Origin: a virus
Strand: one strand, 5' to 3'
Virus record (IMG/VR): IMGVR_UViG_3300031687_000007
Location: 1-64,000 of that record
DNA: 64,000 bases
Part shown: in pieces, positions 8,153 through 17,900 of the stretch
How the letters are laid out: each line of letters opens with the position of its first letter
Position numbering within the stretch: position 1 is the stretch's first letter
Translations under genes and position numbers: made by a program
The notes under the pieces: generated by a model
Told to the model about the DNA's origin: nothing
Databases searched by the model: none
Seen by the model: only the letters and a program-made list of their open reading frames with translations

Positions 8153-8731
8153 ATGAACGATGAAATTACACAAGAAGTAGAAGTAGATGAAGTAGAAGAG
8201 AACGCAATTCCTAGTGAGTTGGACTCCCTACGAGCACGTGCAGACCAGATGGGTGTTACTTACCGTCATAATACTGGAGTAGATAAACTCCGTAAGTTAG
8301 TAAACAAAGCTCTAGAACCTGAGGAAGAAGATGAGGAAGTTGAAGTTAAGGCTGCCCCAACATCTCAAGGTGCTATTTTAGCTGCAAAACGTAAAGAAGC
8401 TTCAAAGCTTGTACGTATCCGAATTACATGTATGAACCCTAACAAGAAGAACTGGGAAGGTGAAATCTTCTCCATTGGCTCTTCTAAGCTGGGTACATTT
8501 AAGAAGTTTGTACCATTTGATTCAATTGATGGATGGCATGTACCACACATCATCTACAATATGATCAAAGATCGTAAATGTTCTGTGTTTTATAATGCTA
8601 AGACACCTAATGGACAAAAGATCCGTAAGAGTAAGTTGGTACCAGAGTTTAGTATTGAAGTTCTGGATCCATTAAACGAGGCAGAGTTACGTAATTTGTC
8701 TCGTCAGCAAGCACTAGTAAACGATGAATAA
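8153..8731 (+). CDS. N4 gp55-like virion/assembly protein
   Basis: The 192-residue protein follows the capsid gene, the position of the conserved core protein gp55 in N4-like phages. It has an acidic N-terminus (EITQEVEVDEVEENA), a SAP-like helical segment (SELDSLRARADQMGVTYRH), a second acidic run, and a structured basic C-terminal domain containing MNPNKKNWEGEIFSIGSSK. The N-terminal 'LRARADQMGVTYRHNTGVDKLRKLV' pattern resembles a SAP/HeH fold that binds nucleic acid or protein, which is a guess. Its role in head or neck assembly is inferred from synteny. Confidence 0.7.
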   Translation: MNDEITQEVEVDEVEENAIPSELDSLRARADQMGVTYRHNTGVDKLRKLVNKALEPEEEDEEVEVKAAPTSQGAILAAKRKEASKLVRIRITCMNPNKKNWEGEIFSIGSSKLGTFKKFVPFDSIDGWHVPHIIYNMIKDRKCSVFYNAKTPNGQKIRKSKLVPEFSIEVLDPLNEAELRNLSRQQALVNDE

Positions 8732-8740
8732 GGAATAGCT

Positions 8741-9043
8741 ATGTATACCGTTGGATCTACTGTTACATTTACAATTACCCGGCCTCAGTTAAAAGCTGGA
8801 GAAGTAGCTGCAGATGCTATCAGCGTTCGTGCAGTGGATCCTGACGGTATCTTTAGTAGCATCGCCCTAACAGGTGATGTTTCTCCTACTATCGCTGTAG
8901 CAGGCCAGATTACATTCTCTGACTTGCTCAACAAGAAAGGTGTATGGCGTTATGAAGTATTGACCTCATCTAATGTGGCTCATGTGATTAACGTCAACGC
9001 TGTCTCTACAGAGACTGCCTACACTTCTACTGTTAAATTTTAA
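8741..9043 (+). CDS. Ig-like small virion protein, function unknown
   Basis: The 100-residue protein is rich in Val/Thr/Ser and predicted beta strands, with no membrane span or cysteine. Phrases such as VGSTVTFTITRPQLKAGEV and GVWRYEVLTSSN are typical of Ig-like or BppU-type beta sandwiches in phage structural proteins. The start has GGAA 8 bases upstream and lies 9 bases after the previous stop. It sits between the gp55-like and gp54-like genes. It may be a small decoration or neck protein. No numbered N4 equivalent is recognised. Confidence 0.6.
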   Translation: MYTVGSTVTFTITRPQLKAGEVAADAISVRAVDPDGIFSSIALTGDVSPTIAVAGQITFSDLLNKKGVWRYEVLTSSNVAHVINVNAVSTETAYTSTVKF

Positions 9044-9052
9044 GGTATTAAC

Positions 9053-10006
9053 ATGACAGACATTACCGTAGGTAGCGTAACAGACGGCACGATCAATGGT
9101 GACGGTGTATTCGACAAGTTAATGAAGTCGGTTACATCACATCTAGATGATCAGTACTCTAAGGGTCGTATCAAAGGTGCAGACTACGCTAATGTCTATT
9201 TAGGATCTATTCAATCTGCTATGCAACACTCCGTTACATTTGTAATGGGTGAGCAAGAAGCAGAGAAGCGGGTTGAGCTATTAGCCGCTCAAATTGTAGA
9301 GCAAACAAGTGGCACTTCACGAGCTATTGACCAGTTAAATGATGTTATTTTATCTGGTGAGAAGCAACGCGAAGAGATTAACTCTCGTATTGTGTTAGTC
9401 AATACTCAGGTTCAAGAACAGCTTGCTTCGACCAAGCGTACTGATGTCCAGTTAGATGATGCGTTGGATAATAGTCTTAAACAACGTCAACACGTAGATG
9501 AGCAAATCAGCTTGATCCATGTGCAAATGGCTGAGACTATTGATGGTACTGAGCGAGCTAAAGAACAACTACTAGATGGTCTTGTAACGACTTCTAAGCA
9601 ACGTGACCAGATGACTAGTGCTATTGCATTGTCTGAGGTACAAACCCTTGAGGTGACTGCTGGAACCACACGTTCAGATACTACATCTACCCAAGATAAC
9701 CTGGTTAAAGCCTCACAGATCCTTAAGTTTGGTAGTGAGAAGACTCTACTAGATAACAAGGGTGCAACTGAGCTTGAGCAGTCTATCTTAGTTACTAAGC
9801 AGCAGGCACTGTATGAAGCTCAGAAGAATGGCTTTGCACGTGACTCTGAACAGAAAGCAGCTAAGTTGGTTAGTGATATCTGGCAGATTGCTAAGGGTAC
9901 TGATCCAAACGGGTATGTTATCCCAGTTACTGAGACTGAGATTGGTAATGTACTTCGTAACGCAGTAAAAGGTGCTGGACTAGAATACTCTACTCTAACA
10001 CCATAA
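9053..10006 (+). CDS. N4 gp54-like virion protein, coiled coil
   Basis: The 317-residue protein has a repeating helical middle (about residues 75-210) in which a unit of roughly 31 residues recurs: 'QIVEQTSGTSRAIDQLNDVI', 'QVQEQLASTKRTDVQLDDAL', 'QMAETIDGTERAKEQLLDGL' and a fourth, degenerate copy. Each unit pairs an RI/AL-x-x-xQ helix with an SGEKQR-like turn, so it should form a long coiled coil. Gene order places it as gp54, a conserved N4 virion component. The C-terminal 60 residues look globular. Function is inferred from synteny. Confidence 0.7.
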   Translation: MTDITVGSVTDGTINGDGVFDKLMKSVTSHLDDQYSKGRIKGADYANVYLGSIQSAMQHSVTFVMGEQEAEKRVELLAAQIVEQTSGTSRAIDQLNDVILSGEKQREEINSRIVLVNTQVQEQLASTKRTDVQLDDALDNSLKQRQHVDEQISLIHVQMAETIDGTERAKEQLLDGLVTTSKQRDQMTSAIALSEVQTLEVTAGTTRSDTTSTQDNLVKASQILKFGSEKTLLDNKGATELEQSILVTKQQALYEAQKNGFARDSEQKAAKLVSDIWQIAKGTDPNGYVIPVTETEIGNVLRNAVKGAGLEYSTLTP

Positions 10007-10017
10007 TGGAGCAGTAG

Positions 10018-12060
10018 ATGGGTTGGCATCGGGCAGCAAGAGCACACACCTCCCCTGTATTTGGGGAGATGGAAGATACAATACCCACTGTACAAGCAGC
10101 AGTAATGACTGCTTCTAAGCGAGGACTCTCTGCATCCGAAGCTATCAAGATCGCATTGATCAGTAATAGATATACTGCTGCCTCTAATTACTTAAACAAT
10201 GCTAAGTCCTCTTACGTACACAAACTACCTACTGTCACACAGACTAGTCCATTACGAGATGAGACCTATATAACAGGTCTGGCATTTCCAGATGGCGTAC
10301 CTAATATCACAGGCACATCATTCTCCAGTCCTACAGCTATGGATCAGATTGACGAGGTCAACTCCCCTACAGTAACTTACGATGCATCTACCCACTCATA
10401 TGCTTACTCATTATCAGGTGTATGGTTCACCAAGGTATTCAGTAGTGCTACCTACGTGGATGACACTACATATACATATACAGAGACTATCTTAGACGAT
10501 CTGGACGCATTTGTTAGCTCATCTGTGTTGGTAGCCAATAGAACTGTAGGGCCCAATACACAGGTACTTAGGTATTCTTACCTCCACCTGGGACTAACTA
10601 AAATAAAGTTATACTCCCCGGCTATGGAAGATACTCACCTATTCCATGACATATTTAGTACTTACCAGAACTCTGAGGACTTTGTAGCATTCCCTATCTA
10701 CCCACTTATGTTGGATAGTGTTTACATTGACCATCCCTCTCGTAAGGAAGAATTTGATGACGCAAAACACTTACTTAAGAGTGTTAGCTTCCCTATTGAG
10801 AGTGTGTTTGCCCAGATGAAGGAAGGTGTACCTACTAACGTGGGTAATGAGGAAGACCGTATTACAGACATCTTCCTTATGAATGCTATAAACATTCACT
10901 CACCTACCCAAGCAGCTAAAGCTTATTTATTTGAGTTCTTTGATGCTATCTACTTGAACCATGTAGATCCAAGTACAGGTAATGTGTCTTGGAACCAGAA
11001 CAACTACACAGTCAATATTTCTGAGAGTGATTACAACTTCAAGCTACAGTTCAACTCTATTACTAGTAGCAATGTTGTTGGATCACGTACTGATTACGGT
11101 AGCCTCATAGTTGATGGAGAAGAGTTCGATGTATCACTTGGTGGATATGGTGCCCTTAACTTAGATATACCTAGCGGTTCGTTAACACTGTATGCACCTA
11201 GTGCTTCAGGGGTGAATACTTACCGTAGATTAGTCATAACCGGTTTGATAGCACACACAGTCATAGATTACCCCTCAGGAGTAACTACGTCCGTTGCTAT
11301 CAATGTTAACTCTGATCCAGATTCGTTAGATCACTCTAACTTCTGTATTCCATTAATATTGGGTGTAGTGTCACAGCTTCCTACGTTAGCACTAAAAGAA
11401 CAGGTGTTCCTTGAGAGCTATGTGGTAGTTAGCCACTCACAACATGAGTATTACTTAAAGTGGTATCAGGAAGTCTGGAGGGCTATTAAGAAGTTCGTGA
11501 TCATTGCTATATCGGTACTGATCATGATGTTTGTTCGTGGATCTGAGATAACCATGGCAGCGTTCTTATCAGCATTCCTGACTGCAGTTGCCTACAGCTT
11601 TGCATTAGAGCAGATACTTGCAGGTATAGACGATCCATTCCTTAGGGCAGCAATATCACTTGCCCTTGCTTACGTAACAGGTGGCACTGATGGATTCTCC
11701 TTTGATACATTCACACTGTCTGACCCATCCACACTAATAGCTACTGTAGGGGCCGTTGGTGATGCTTACATGGGTCATCAAGCACAGATGATACAGCATG
11801 AGTCTCAGGACTTTATAACCAGTTCTGCAGAGCAGTGGAAGGATCTTGAAGAGAAGAGATCTATGTTAGAAGAGACTGATTTTAGTGAGCTTATGGTATC
11901 CACCATGATAACCTCGGTGAATACTTATGAGTCTCCTCTAACGTTCTATGCACGTACTTTAGATACTAATCCAGGTACAAGGGTGTATGACCAGTTAGAG
12001 TACTTCTACGACAACAAGATCGCACTACCTAAGCTGGATCCGATGAGCGGAATTGGTTAA
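10018..12060 (+). CDS. N4 gp53-position virion protein with membrane segments
   Basis: This 680-residue protein lies in the slot of N4 gp53 between gp54-like and gp52-like genes. Residues 1-470 look like a globular virion protein. Around residues 495-560 there are strongly hydrophobic segments (FVIIAISVLIMMFVRG; ITMAAFLSAFLTAVAYSFAL; AAISLALAYVTGG), unusual for a capsid protein but common in ejected proteins that enter the host membrane. A helical C-terminus follows. I infer an internal or ejection protein that helps move the virion RNAP and DNA into the cell; no catalytic motif is visible. Confidence 0.65.
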   Translation: MGWHRAARAHTSPVFGEMEDTIPTVQAAVMTASKRGLSASEAIKIALISNRYTAASNYLNNAKSSYVHKLPTVTQTSPLRDETYITGLAFPDGVPNITGTSFSSPTAMDQIDEVNSPTVTYDASTHSYAYSLSGVWFTKVFSSATYVDDTTYTYTETILDDLDAFVSSSVLVANRTVGPNTQVLRYSYLHLGLTKIKLYSPAMEDTHLFHDIFSTYQNSEDFVAFPIYPLMLDSVYIDHPSRKEEFDDAKHLLKSVSFPIESVFAQMKEGVPTNVGNEEDRITDIFLMNAINIHSPTQAAKAYLFEFFDAIYLNHVDPSTGNVSWNQNNYTVNISESDYNFKLQFNSITSSNVVGSRTDYGSLIVDGEEFDVSLGGYGALNLDIPSGSLTLYAPSASGVNTYRRLVITGLIAHTVIDYPSGVTTSVAINVNSDPDSLDHSNFCIPLILGVVSQLPTLALKEQVFLESYVVVSHSQHEYYLKWYQEVWRAIKKFVIIAISVLIMMFVRGSEITMAAFLSAFLTAVAYSFALEQILAGIDDPFLRAAISLALAYVTGGTDGFSFDTFTLSDPSTLIATVGAVGDAYMGHQAQMIQHESQDFITSSAEQWKDLEEKRSMLEETDFSELMVSTMITSVNTYESPLTFYARTLDTNPGTRVYDQLEYFYDNKIALPKLDPMSGIG

Positions 12061-12122
12061 CTATTCACTTAGTGGTTACAACAATGTAAACTACTATTAA
12101 TTAAGATTTTAGGAGAAGTAAT

Positions 12123-12620
12123 ATGCCAGATCCATATGAAGTGGGGCAAGGTTTTCTACCAATGAACTCTGGCGTCTCAAAGACAGCTACAAACCCTATG
12201 ACTAACTGGAAAATGCCTGATTATGGCAAGCAACCAGTATCATATGCGGAAATGACCAAGCAGAAGCTAGCTTCACAGACTCAAGCACCTTGGGCACCTG
12301 GAACTAATGCCAATACACCTAACAGTCTGGGTCAGACTACTAAGATGGGTTGGGGTGGTGCAGGTGGTTACTTTGATCTCGGTACACAAGCTGTAGGTGT
12401 CATTGGTAACCTAGCAATGGCTAACAAGCAGAACCAGTTAGCTGCTAGTGATTTAGACTTTAGACGTAACTCGTTTGAGAAGCAGTACCAGTCTCAACGA
12501 TCTCTAGTTAATGATGAGCTGTTTGACCGTCAGCAGCGTCGTGAGCGTGAAGGTGGTATGAATGAAGAGCAAGCACGTGTTGCTGCTGATCAGTATGTTA
12601 AGAACCGTGGCGTTGCATAA
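12123..12620 (+). CDS. N4 gp52-like virion protein
   Basis: The 165-residue protein follows AGGAGAAGTAAT and ATG, a strong initiation site. The N-terminal half is Gly/Pro/Thr-rich and probably disordered. The middle has a glycine-rich hydrophobic patch (WGGAGGYFDLGTQAVGVIGN), and the C-terminal half is a charged helix (SDLDFRRNSFEKQYQSQR). This layout is typical of small ejected internal proteins of podoviruses. In N4, gp52 is a conserved core protein located between gp53 and gp51. The name here rests on gene order. Confidence 0.65.
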   Translation: MPDPYEVGQGFLPMNSGVSKTATNPMTNWKMPDYGKQPVSYAEMTKQKLASQTQAPWAPGTNANTPNSLGQTTKMGWGGAGGYFDLGTQAVGVIGNLAMANKQNQLAASDLDFRRNSFEKQYQSQRSLVNDELFDRQQRREREGGMNEEQARVAADQYVKNRGVA

Positions 12621-12631
12621 GGAATATTAGA

Positions 12632-14836
12632 ATGGCTGCTCCTAGATGGACACAAATGCAGGCTCCAAGCTCTGCTACCTCAGTAAACGCTTTATCCTCT
12701 GCTGGAGACCTGTTTAATAAAGCTATTGATCAGGCCCGTGGTGGTATTAAGTCGTACCAATCAGGAGTAGACGCTCGCCTTAAAGAAGACAGTGATGTAA
12801 ACACTGCAGCTCTTCGTCGTCAGTTAGAAGGTGCTACCGACTTAGCGGGGCTTAATGCCATGCAAGGTGACATCTCTGCTACTGCCTTAGAGGGCTATGG
12901 TAAACGTATTGATGCAGATGCACTGCAAACCTCCTTTAATAAGGAACGTGGTGTGTTACGTGGTGCAAATGAGAACCAGTATAAGGAACAACTTGCCCTT
13001 GATCAGTTAGGTGTTACAGACACTGCAGGACAGGAATCCCTTATTGCAGGTCTTCGTGCACAACAAGCAGCCAATCCTTATATGGATCTAAGCTCTCAAA
13101 TAAGCTCTGCCGGTGGACAACTTAAAAGTTACCAGGGTAAGGATCAACAGACTGCTGCTAATACAGAAATTGGTCTCATGCAGAGTACTAATGACATCGC
13201 AGCACTTGAGAGCCAGTTATCTGGATTGGATAAGAGTAGTCCAGAGTACCTATCATTAGTAGATGCTATTAATAGTCGTAAAGGTGTTATATATAATGAG
13301 CAGCAGGGTAAGTTTGATCGTGATTTAGCAGAACAGATTACTGCAGCTGCTAATCAAGGACAGAGTGCTCTTAATGATCTCCGGGATAAAGTAACATCAC
13401 CTGAGTATACTGCACAGTACGGCACCCAAATTAATACTGGCAAGGTTGCAGGTATGTTTGAGGAAAGTACTAACCGTGCACTTGGTAAGACCCAAGATCG
13501 TTTGGTTGAAGAGTTCGAGAACAATACTCAAGCATTTAAGCAACAGAATATTACAGCTATGCAGACCGCTGTAGAGCGTGTTGAAGGTGCTAGTCAGTAC
13601 GTTTCTATTGATAGTGCTGGTAACATGACTATTGATCCTGCAACGCCTAATGACATGCGTAACAAGCTACAAGCAGCAGCTGAAGCACATGGCTTTGAGA
13701 AGGAACCAAGTACTCAAGATCGTGAGACTCGTTTTAAGAATCAGTTGAATGAACTTAATCTATCTACCACCACTAAGTCTGCATTGGTACAAGGTCGTGA
13801 AGCTCTTCGTACTGAATCCAATACACTAAAAGGTGAGCATAAAGCCACGTATGATGGTCAAGTTAGTGCATCTGTTGCTACACGTACTATGGACACTGAG
13901 ATTGCCCAGAATGCTTATGACAACATTCTAGAGCACTCAGATTTTGCTAATGCGTATTCAGGTGCACTAGATAAGGCACAAACTGTAACTGATTTTGTTA
14001 AAGATACTCTTGATACCAACATGTTTCCTGACTTCCTGCAGTGGGATAATGGACAAGATGCGGTAGCTGATACTGTTAATAAGATTAGGTCAGGTGATTT
14101 ACGCATCAAAGATGCTAGCGGCGCCTACATGGATGAGTCTCTAATATCTGACTTTATACTTAAGGCTAGTATTCAAGACTCTCTTCAAGGTAATTGGAAG
14201 GTAGACAATGAGGCTACTCTTATTGCCAATGTCGAGAAGAATATTTCAAAGAACTTGGCTGATACATCATTTCAACGTAAGTCTAATGCCTTTGTAAATC
14301 TGCAACAGACCAAGGCAACTGCTGAACTTAATCACCAGTCTCGCATATCAGGTTATCTATCCACTGCTAGGAGAGACTCTGGTATTCGCAGTAACAAAGG
14401 TAACGCTCAACAACTAGCCTTCAGAAAGGCTATTGAAAAGGCTAAGGTTAAGACAGAAGGAAATACAGGTGGTGACGATTCTAAGGTAGTTGTACCTAAG
14501 GTTGCACCAGATACTGCTTCTATTGCGGAGTTGCGTAATAAGGTTAGCAGTCTACAAGATATTACAAAATCTGATCTTAAACCTATAGCAGCATTAGAAG
14601 CTTTTAAAGGGGCAGAAGTGGAGTTGAACAATGCAGTAGCTCTTGGTCATTTTAAGACAGAGGAAGCTCTTGTAAAGTTCTTCAATAAAGTTACTCGTAA
14701 AAACCAGTGGGGCAATATCCGAACTATCGGTGGTGGGTTTGGTCGAGAGATTGATAATCTAAATATAAGTAGTGAAGATAAGGAGTCTATTGAGGACGCC
14801 TTCAAGCTGCGTATGAAGATTGCTAATGACCGATGA
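12632..14836 (+). CDS. N4 gp51-position internal virion protein, helical
   Basis: The 734-residue protein is almost entirely predicted helix, rich in Gln/Ala/Asn, with no membrane segment, no cysteine-based motif and no enzyme signature. It sits between the gp52-like gene and the virion RNAP gene, and a terminator separates it from the latter. Long soluble helical proteins in this position are usually internal virion proteins packaged with, and ejected alongside, the virion RNAP. That role is inferred, not shown. Confidence 0.65.
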   Translation: MAAPRWTQMQAPSSATSVNALSSAGDLFNKAIDQARGGIKSYQSGVDARLKEDSDVNTAALRRQLEGATDLAGLNAMQGDISATALEGYGKRIDADALQTSFNKERGVLRGANENQYKEQLALDQLGVTDTAGQESLIAGLRAQQAANPYMDLSSQISSAGGQLKSYQGKDQQTAANTEIGLMQSTNDIAALESQLSGLDKSSPEYLSLVDAINSRKGVIYNEQQGKFDRDLAEQITAAANQGQSALNDLRDKVTSPEYTAQYGTQINTGKVAGMFEESTNRALGKTQDRLVEEFENNTQAFKQQNITAMQTAVERVEGASQYVSIDSAGNMTIDPATPNDMRNKLQAAAEAHGFEKEPSTQDRETRFKNQLNELNLSTTTKSALVQGREALRTESNTLKGEHKATYDGQVSASVATRTMDTEIAQNAYDNILEHSDFANAYSGALDKAQTVTDFVKDTLDTNMFPDFLQWDNGQDAVADTVNKIRSGDLRIKDASGAYMDESLISDFILKASIQDSLQGNWKVDNEATLIANVEKNISKNLADTSFQRKSNAFVNLQQTKATAELNHQSRISGYLSTARRDSGIRSNKGNAQQLAFRKAIEKAKVKTEGNTGGDDSKVVVPKVAPDTASIAELRNKVSSLQDITKSDLKPIAALEAFKGAEVELNNAVALGHFKTEEALVKFFNKVTRKNQWGNIRTIGGGFGREIDNLNISSEDKESIEDAFKLRMKIANDR

Positions 14837-14868
14837 CTTGAGGTTGTAGTAATACTTGAGTAAACTAA

Positions 14869-14890
14869 GGGGCATAAATTGCCCCTTTTT
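14869..14890 (+). terminator. Rho-independent terminator before virion RNAP gene
   Basis: GGGGCA and TGCCCC pair perfectly around TAAAT and are followed by TTTTT. It lies 33 bases after the stop of the gp51-position gene and 22 bases before the virion RNAP start, so the giant gene probably depends on read-through or on its own weak promoter. Confidence 0.88.
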
Positions 14891-14911
14891 CTATTGTAGG
14901 TATAAATCGAC

Positions 14912-17900
14912 ATGTCTGAGCAAGATCTTCTTAGCACCCCACTTAATTCGCCTAACCAAGAAACTCAGCTAGCAGACGTATCATTACAACCAGCGTCAGC
15001 TGTTGTGCCTTCGGCACCAGCTGCCACTGTACCTATGGGCATTGATCAGAGTCTATATCAAGCAGCACCGGCTACCGGTATGCAAGACTTTGGTAGAACC
15101 AAATCAGAAAGTCTATCTATATCTTCAGACAACAAAGTTGAGCGCCTAGCTAATAGTACTAACCTAAAAAACCTTATATATAGAAAGGATGATGGTACGT
15201 CTTTTGATGTATCAAGCGTCTCCTCATCTGAGCGAGATAGTGCTGCCGTCATGTCTGTGGATCAAGCACAGAAGATGTTAGGTGCTGGTGCACGTACTAT
15301 TGGATCATTCATGGACAACCAATCAGTAGAAGATTGGGGCCAGTCAGTTGTAGATCAACAGATCATAGATCTAGAAGAAGGAGGCTATGAGCCTCTATCT
15401 GGTGGTATGAGTGTTCGTGAAATGTTTAAAGAACGTGGAGCGGGTAGTGCACTAGGTCGTGTATGGGAAATGATGCAAGAGAACCTTGCTACCTCTGGTG
15501 TCTCACTAGCAGGTGGAGCTGCTGCAGCCCTTACTGCACCATTTAGTGGTACCGCTGCTATTATGGTTCTAGGTGGAACTACATTAGCATCTGGTGCTAT
15601 GGGTGTGGGTGAGTCCGCTCTGGAGATGGAAGACAAGGGTGTTGAGATAAACGATGCTAAAGCTATAGGCACAGGTATATTGATTGGCCTACTAGACCGA
15701 TTCGGTGCCGGCAAGGTTATACCTAAAAACCTTCTCACCCGGATGACAGGTGATGCCATTGTTAAGCGCCTGGTTGAGAAAGGCTTTGTTGATGCAGCTA
15801 AGGGAGTTGCTAAAACTATCCTAGGCAAGGCTGCATGGGAGTCGGGTACTGAGGTAGCTCAGGAAGCACTCATCATTAATACTGCTGCCTCACAGGGAGC
15901 TGAGTACACCAAAGACGAGATAATTGATCGCTTTATTGATGTGGCATTTGTTGCTGCAGGCATGGGTGGTACTACTGCTACTGTGTCTGGCACTGTTGAA
16001 TATGGTAAAGCTGTTAGTACTAAGATAGCTAGCACTGTCAGTGACACACTTGTGGATGTCCGAGAACGTGCTGAAGTAGCTGCTGTACAAATTGAAGAGA
16101 TTGATAGGAGTAATTCTCCTACCCCTGTGGAAGGTGTGCCTCTTGATCCAACTACTGCAAAGACACCTGATTCTCCTACAGTAGCTCTTATAAGATTCTC
16201 TGCTGCTAATGATTATCTAAAAATACCAGTAGGAGAGAGAACCACTGAAAACACTCAGGCCTACATGGATGAGTACAATAAGCATTTAGAAGCGGCTCAG
16301 ACTTTCATAACTGAGCAGGAAGCATTAGGTACGCCAGTACCAAAAGCACAAAGTGATTTCGTAGGTGACTCTTTCACAGGTACAGATCAAGTAGCTGAGG
16401 AATATACTCGCCTAGTAGAAGTGGAAGGTGCTACAGATAATGATGCTCTAAAGATCGCAGTAGACCTATTAGCCTCCAAAGCAGAGGGAATGACCACTGC
16501 GGAAGACAAGAAGACATTCATAGAAGACACCCTTGGATCCATGGATCTAAGTAACGTATCAAGAAAAGGGTCTCCTACGTCCGCTGAGTTGCAAGATGTT
16601 AAGAATAAGCTTGGCATCAAGGATGGTGAAAATACTAAACTAGATACATACATAGCTCTTCGTAAGTCCGTGGAGAGTGTGTCTGACCAAGTAATGTCAG
16701 GTGAAGAGTCTGACGGTAAGTTTAAAGGTCTTAAGTGGCATATAGCACAGGTTACTGAAGCAACTAAGCGTGGTAATTCTGATGAGGCAACCAGTAAGTT
16801 AGACTTCCTTAAGAAGTGGTCAGATTACCAAGCATTTAAGACCACTAAGTTCCAAGAGATCCAGGCATACAATGCTGAGATCCAGGCAGGTAACTCACCA
16901 ACTCTTCCAACTAAGCTAGGTGGTGTTACCTACTTAGGCAAGGCAATTGACAATTTCACAATAGATTTTGAAGCATTTGGAGTTGATAAGACAACAGAAG
17001 AAGGTAAGAAGGTATGGTTCTATAATAAGACCAAAACACCTGCCCTAATTGCTACCATGGAGACTGACAGTGCTGCCATAGCAGACGTTCATGCTCAACT
17101 GGCCTCATTATATGCCCCAACTGTAGAAGTCCCTGTAGCGGCTCCTGTGAAGCCTAAAGAACAAGCACCTGTAACTGAAGTTCCTTCAATGGAAGATCAG
17201 GTAATAATTGACCAAACTGAGTCACAGATCAGCAAGCTAGAGGCTAAGTTAGCCAAAAAGCACTCTAAAGAGGAAGGCAAGCTGTGGAACAAGACAAAGA
17301 AGCTCATGGAAGCACGTTTGGTTAAGATGGGAGTGGTTCCTGTAGTTGAAGAGGACTTCTTAACATTCTCTGCAGAAGAGTCCGCCCAAGTTCATGAGGA
17401 TATTGCAGAAGATGCTGCACAAAGAAAGGTAGATAATCCAACCTTGGATCCAGAGCTAGCTTACAACACGCAGACCGGTTTATTTGAAGAAGCTACAGAT
17501 GTACCTACCAACATGGTGGTTACTAATGACAGCCCAGACTCTTCTATTAAACTTAGTGATTTCTTTGAGAATACAGGAAATGGTAGTACCACTGATGTAC
17601 AGGGAGCTGTTACCCCTGACATAGCTGAGGACTCCCTAATAGGTAAGAGTTACTTGAAGACTGTTAGAAACTTCTTCAAGAATTATCCTAAGATTACCCA
17701 CATTCTTAAATTAGATGACCGTCAGACTAAAGTATTAGGAAGTGTTCGTGATCTATTACGAATCATGTATAAAAACATGCCTGATGCTATTGAGAGTTTG
17801 CGTGGCAATGACTACGCCTATTCTGTTAACGCTGTTGGTGCAGACAAGAAGCAGACATGGAAAGTACTACAGTTCCCAATGCTTCTATTAGCTAAAGGTG

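Noticed and set aside
15385-15828. 147-residue antisense frame inside the virion RNAP gene
   Set aside because: It is opposite a strongly supported gene and has the Arg/Pro/Ser composition typical of an antisense shadow.
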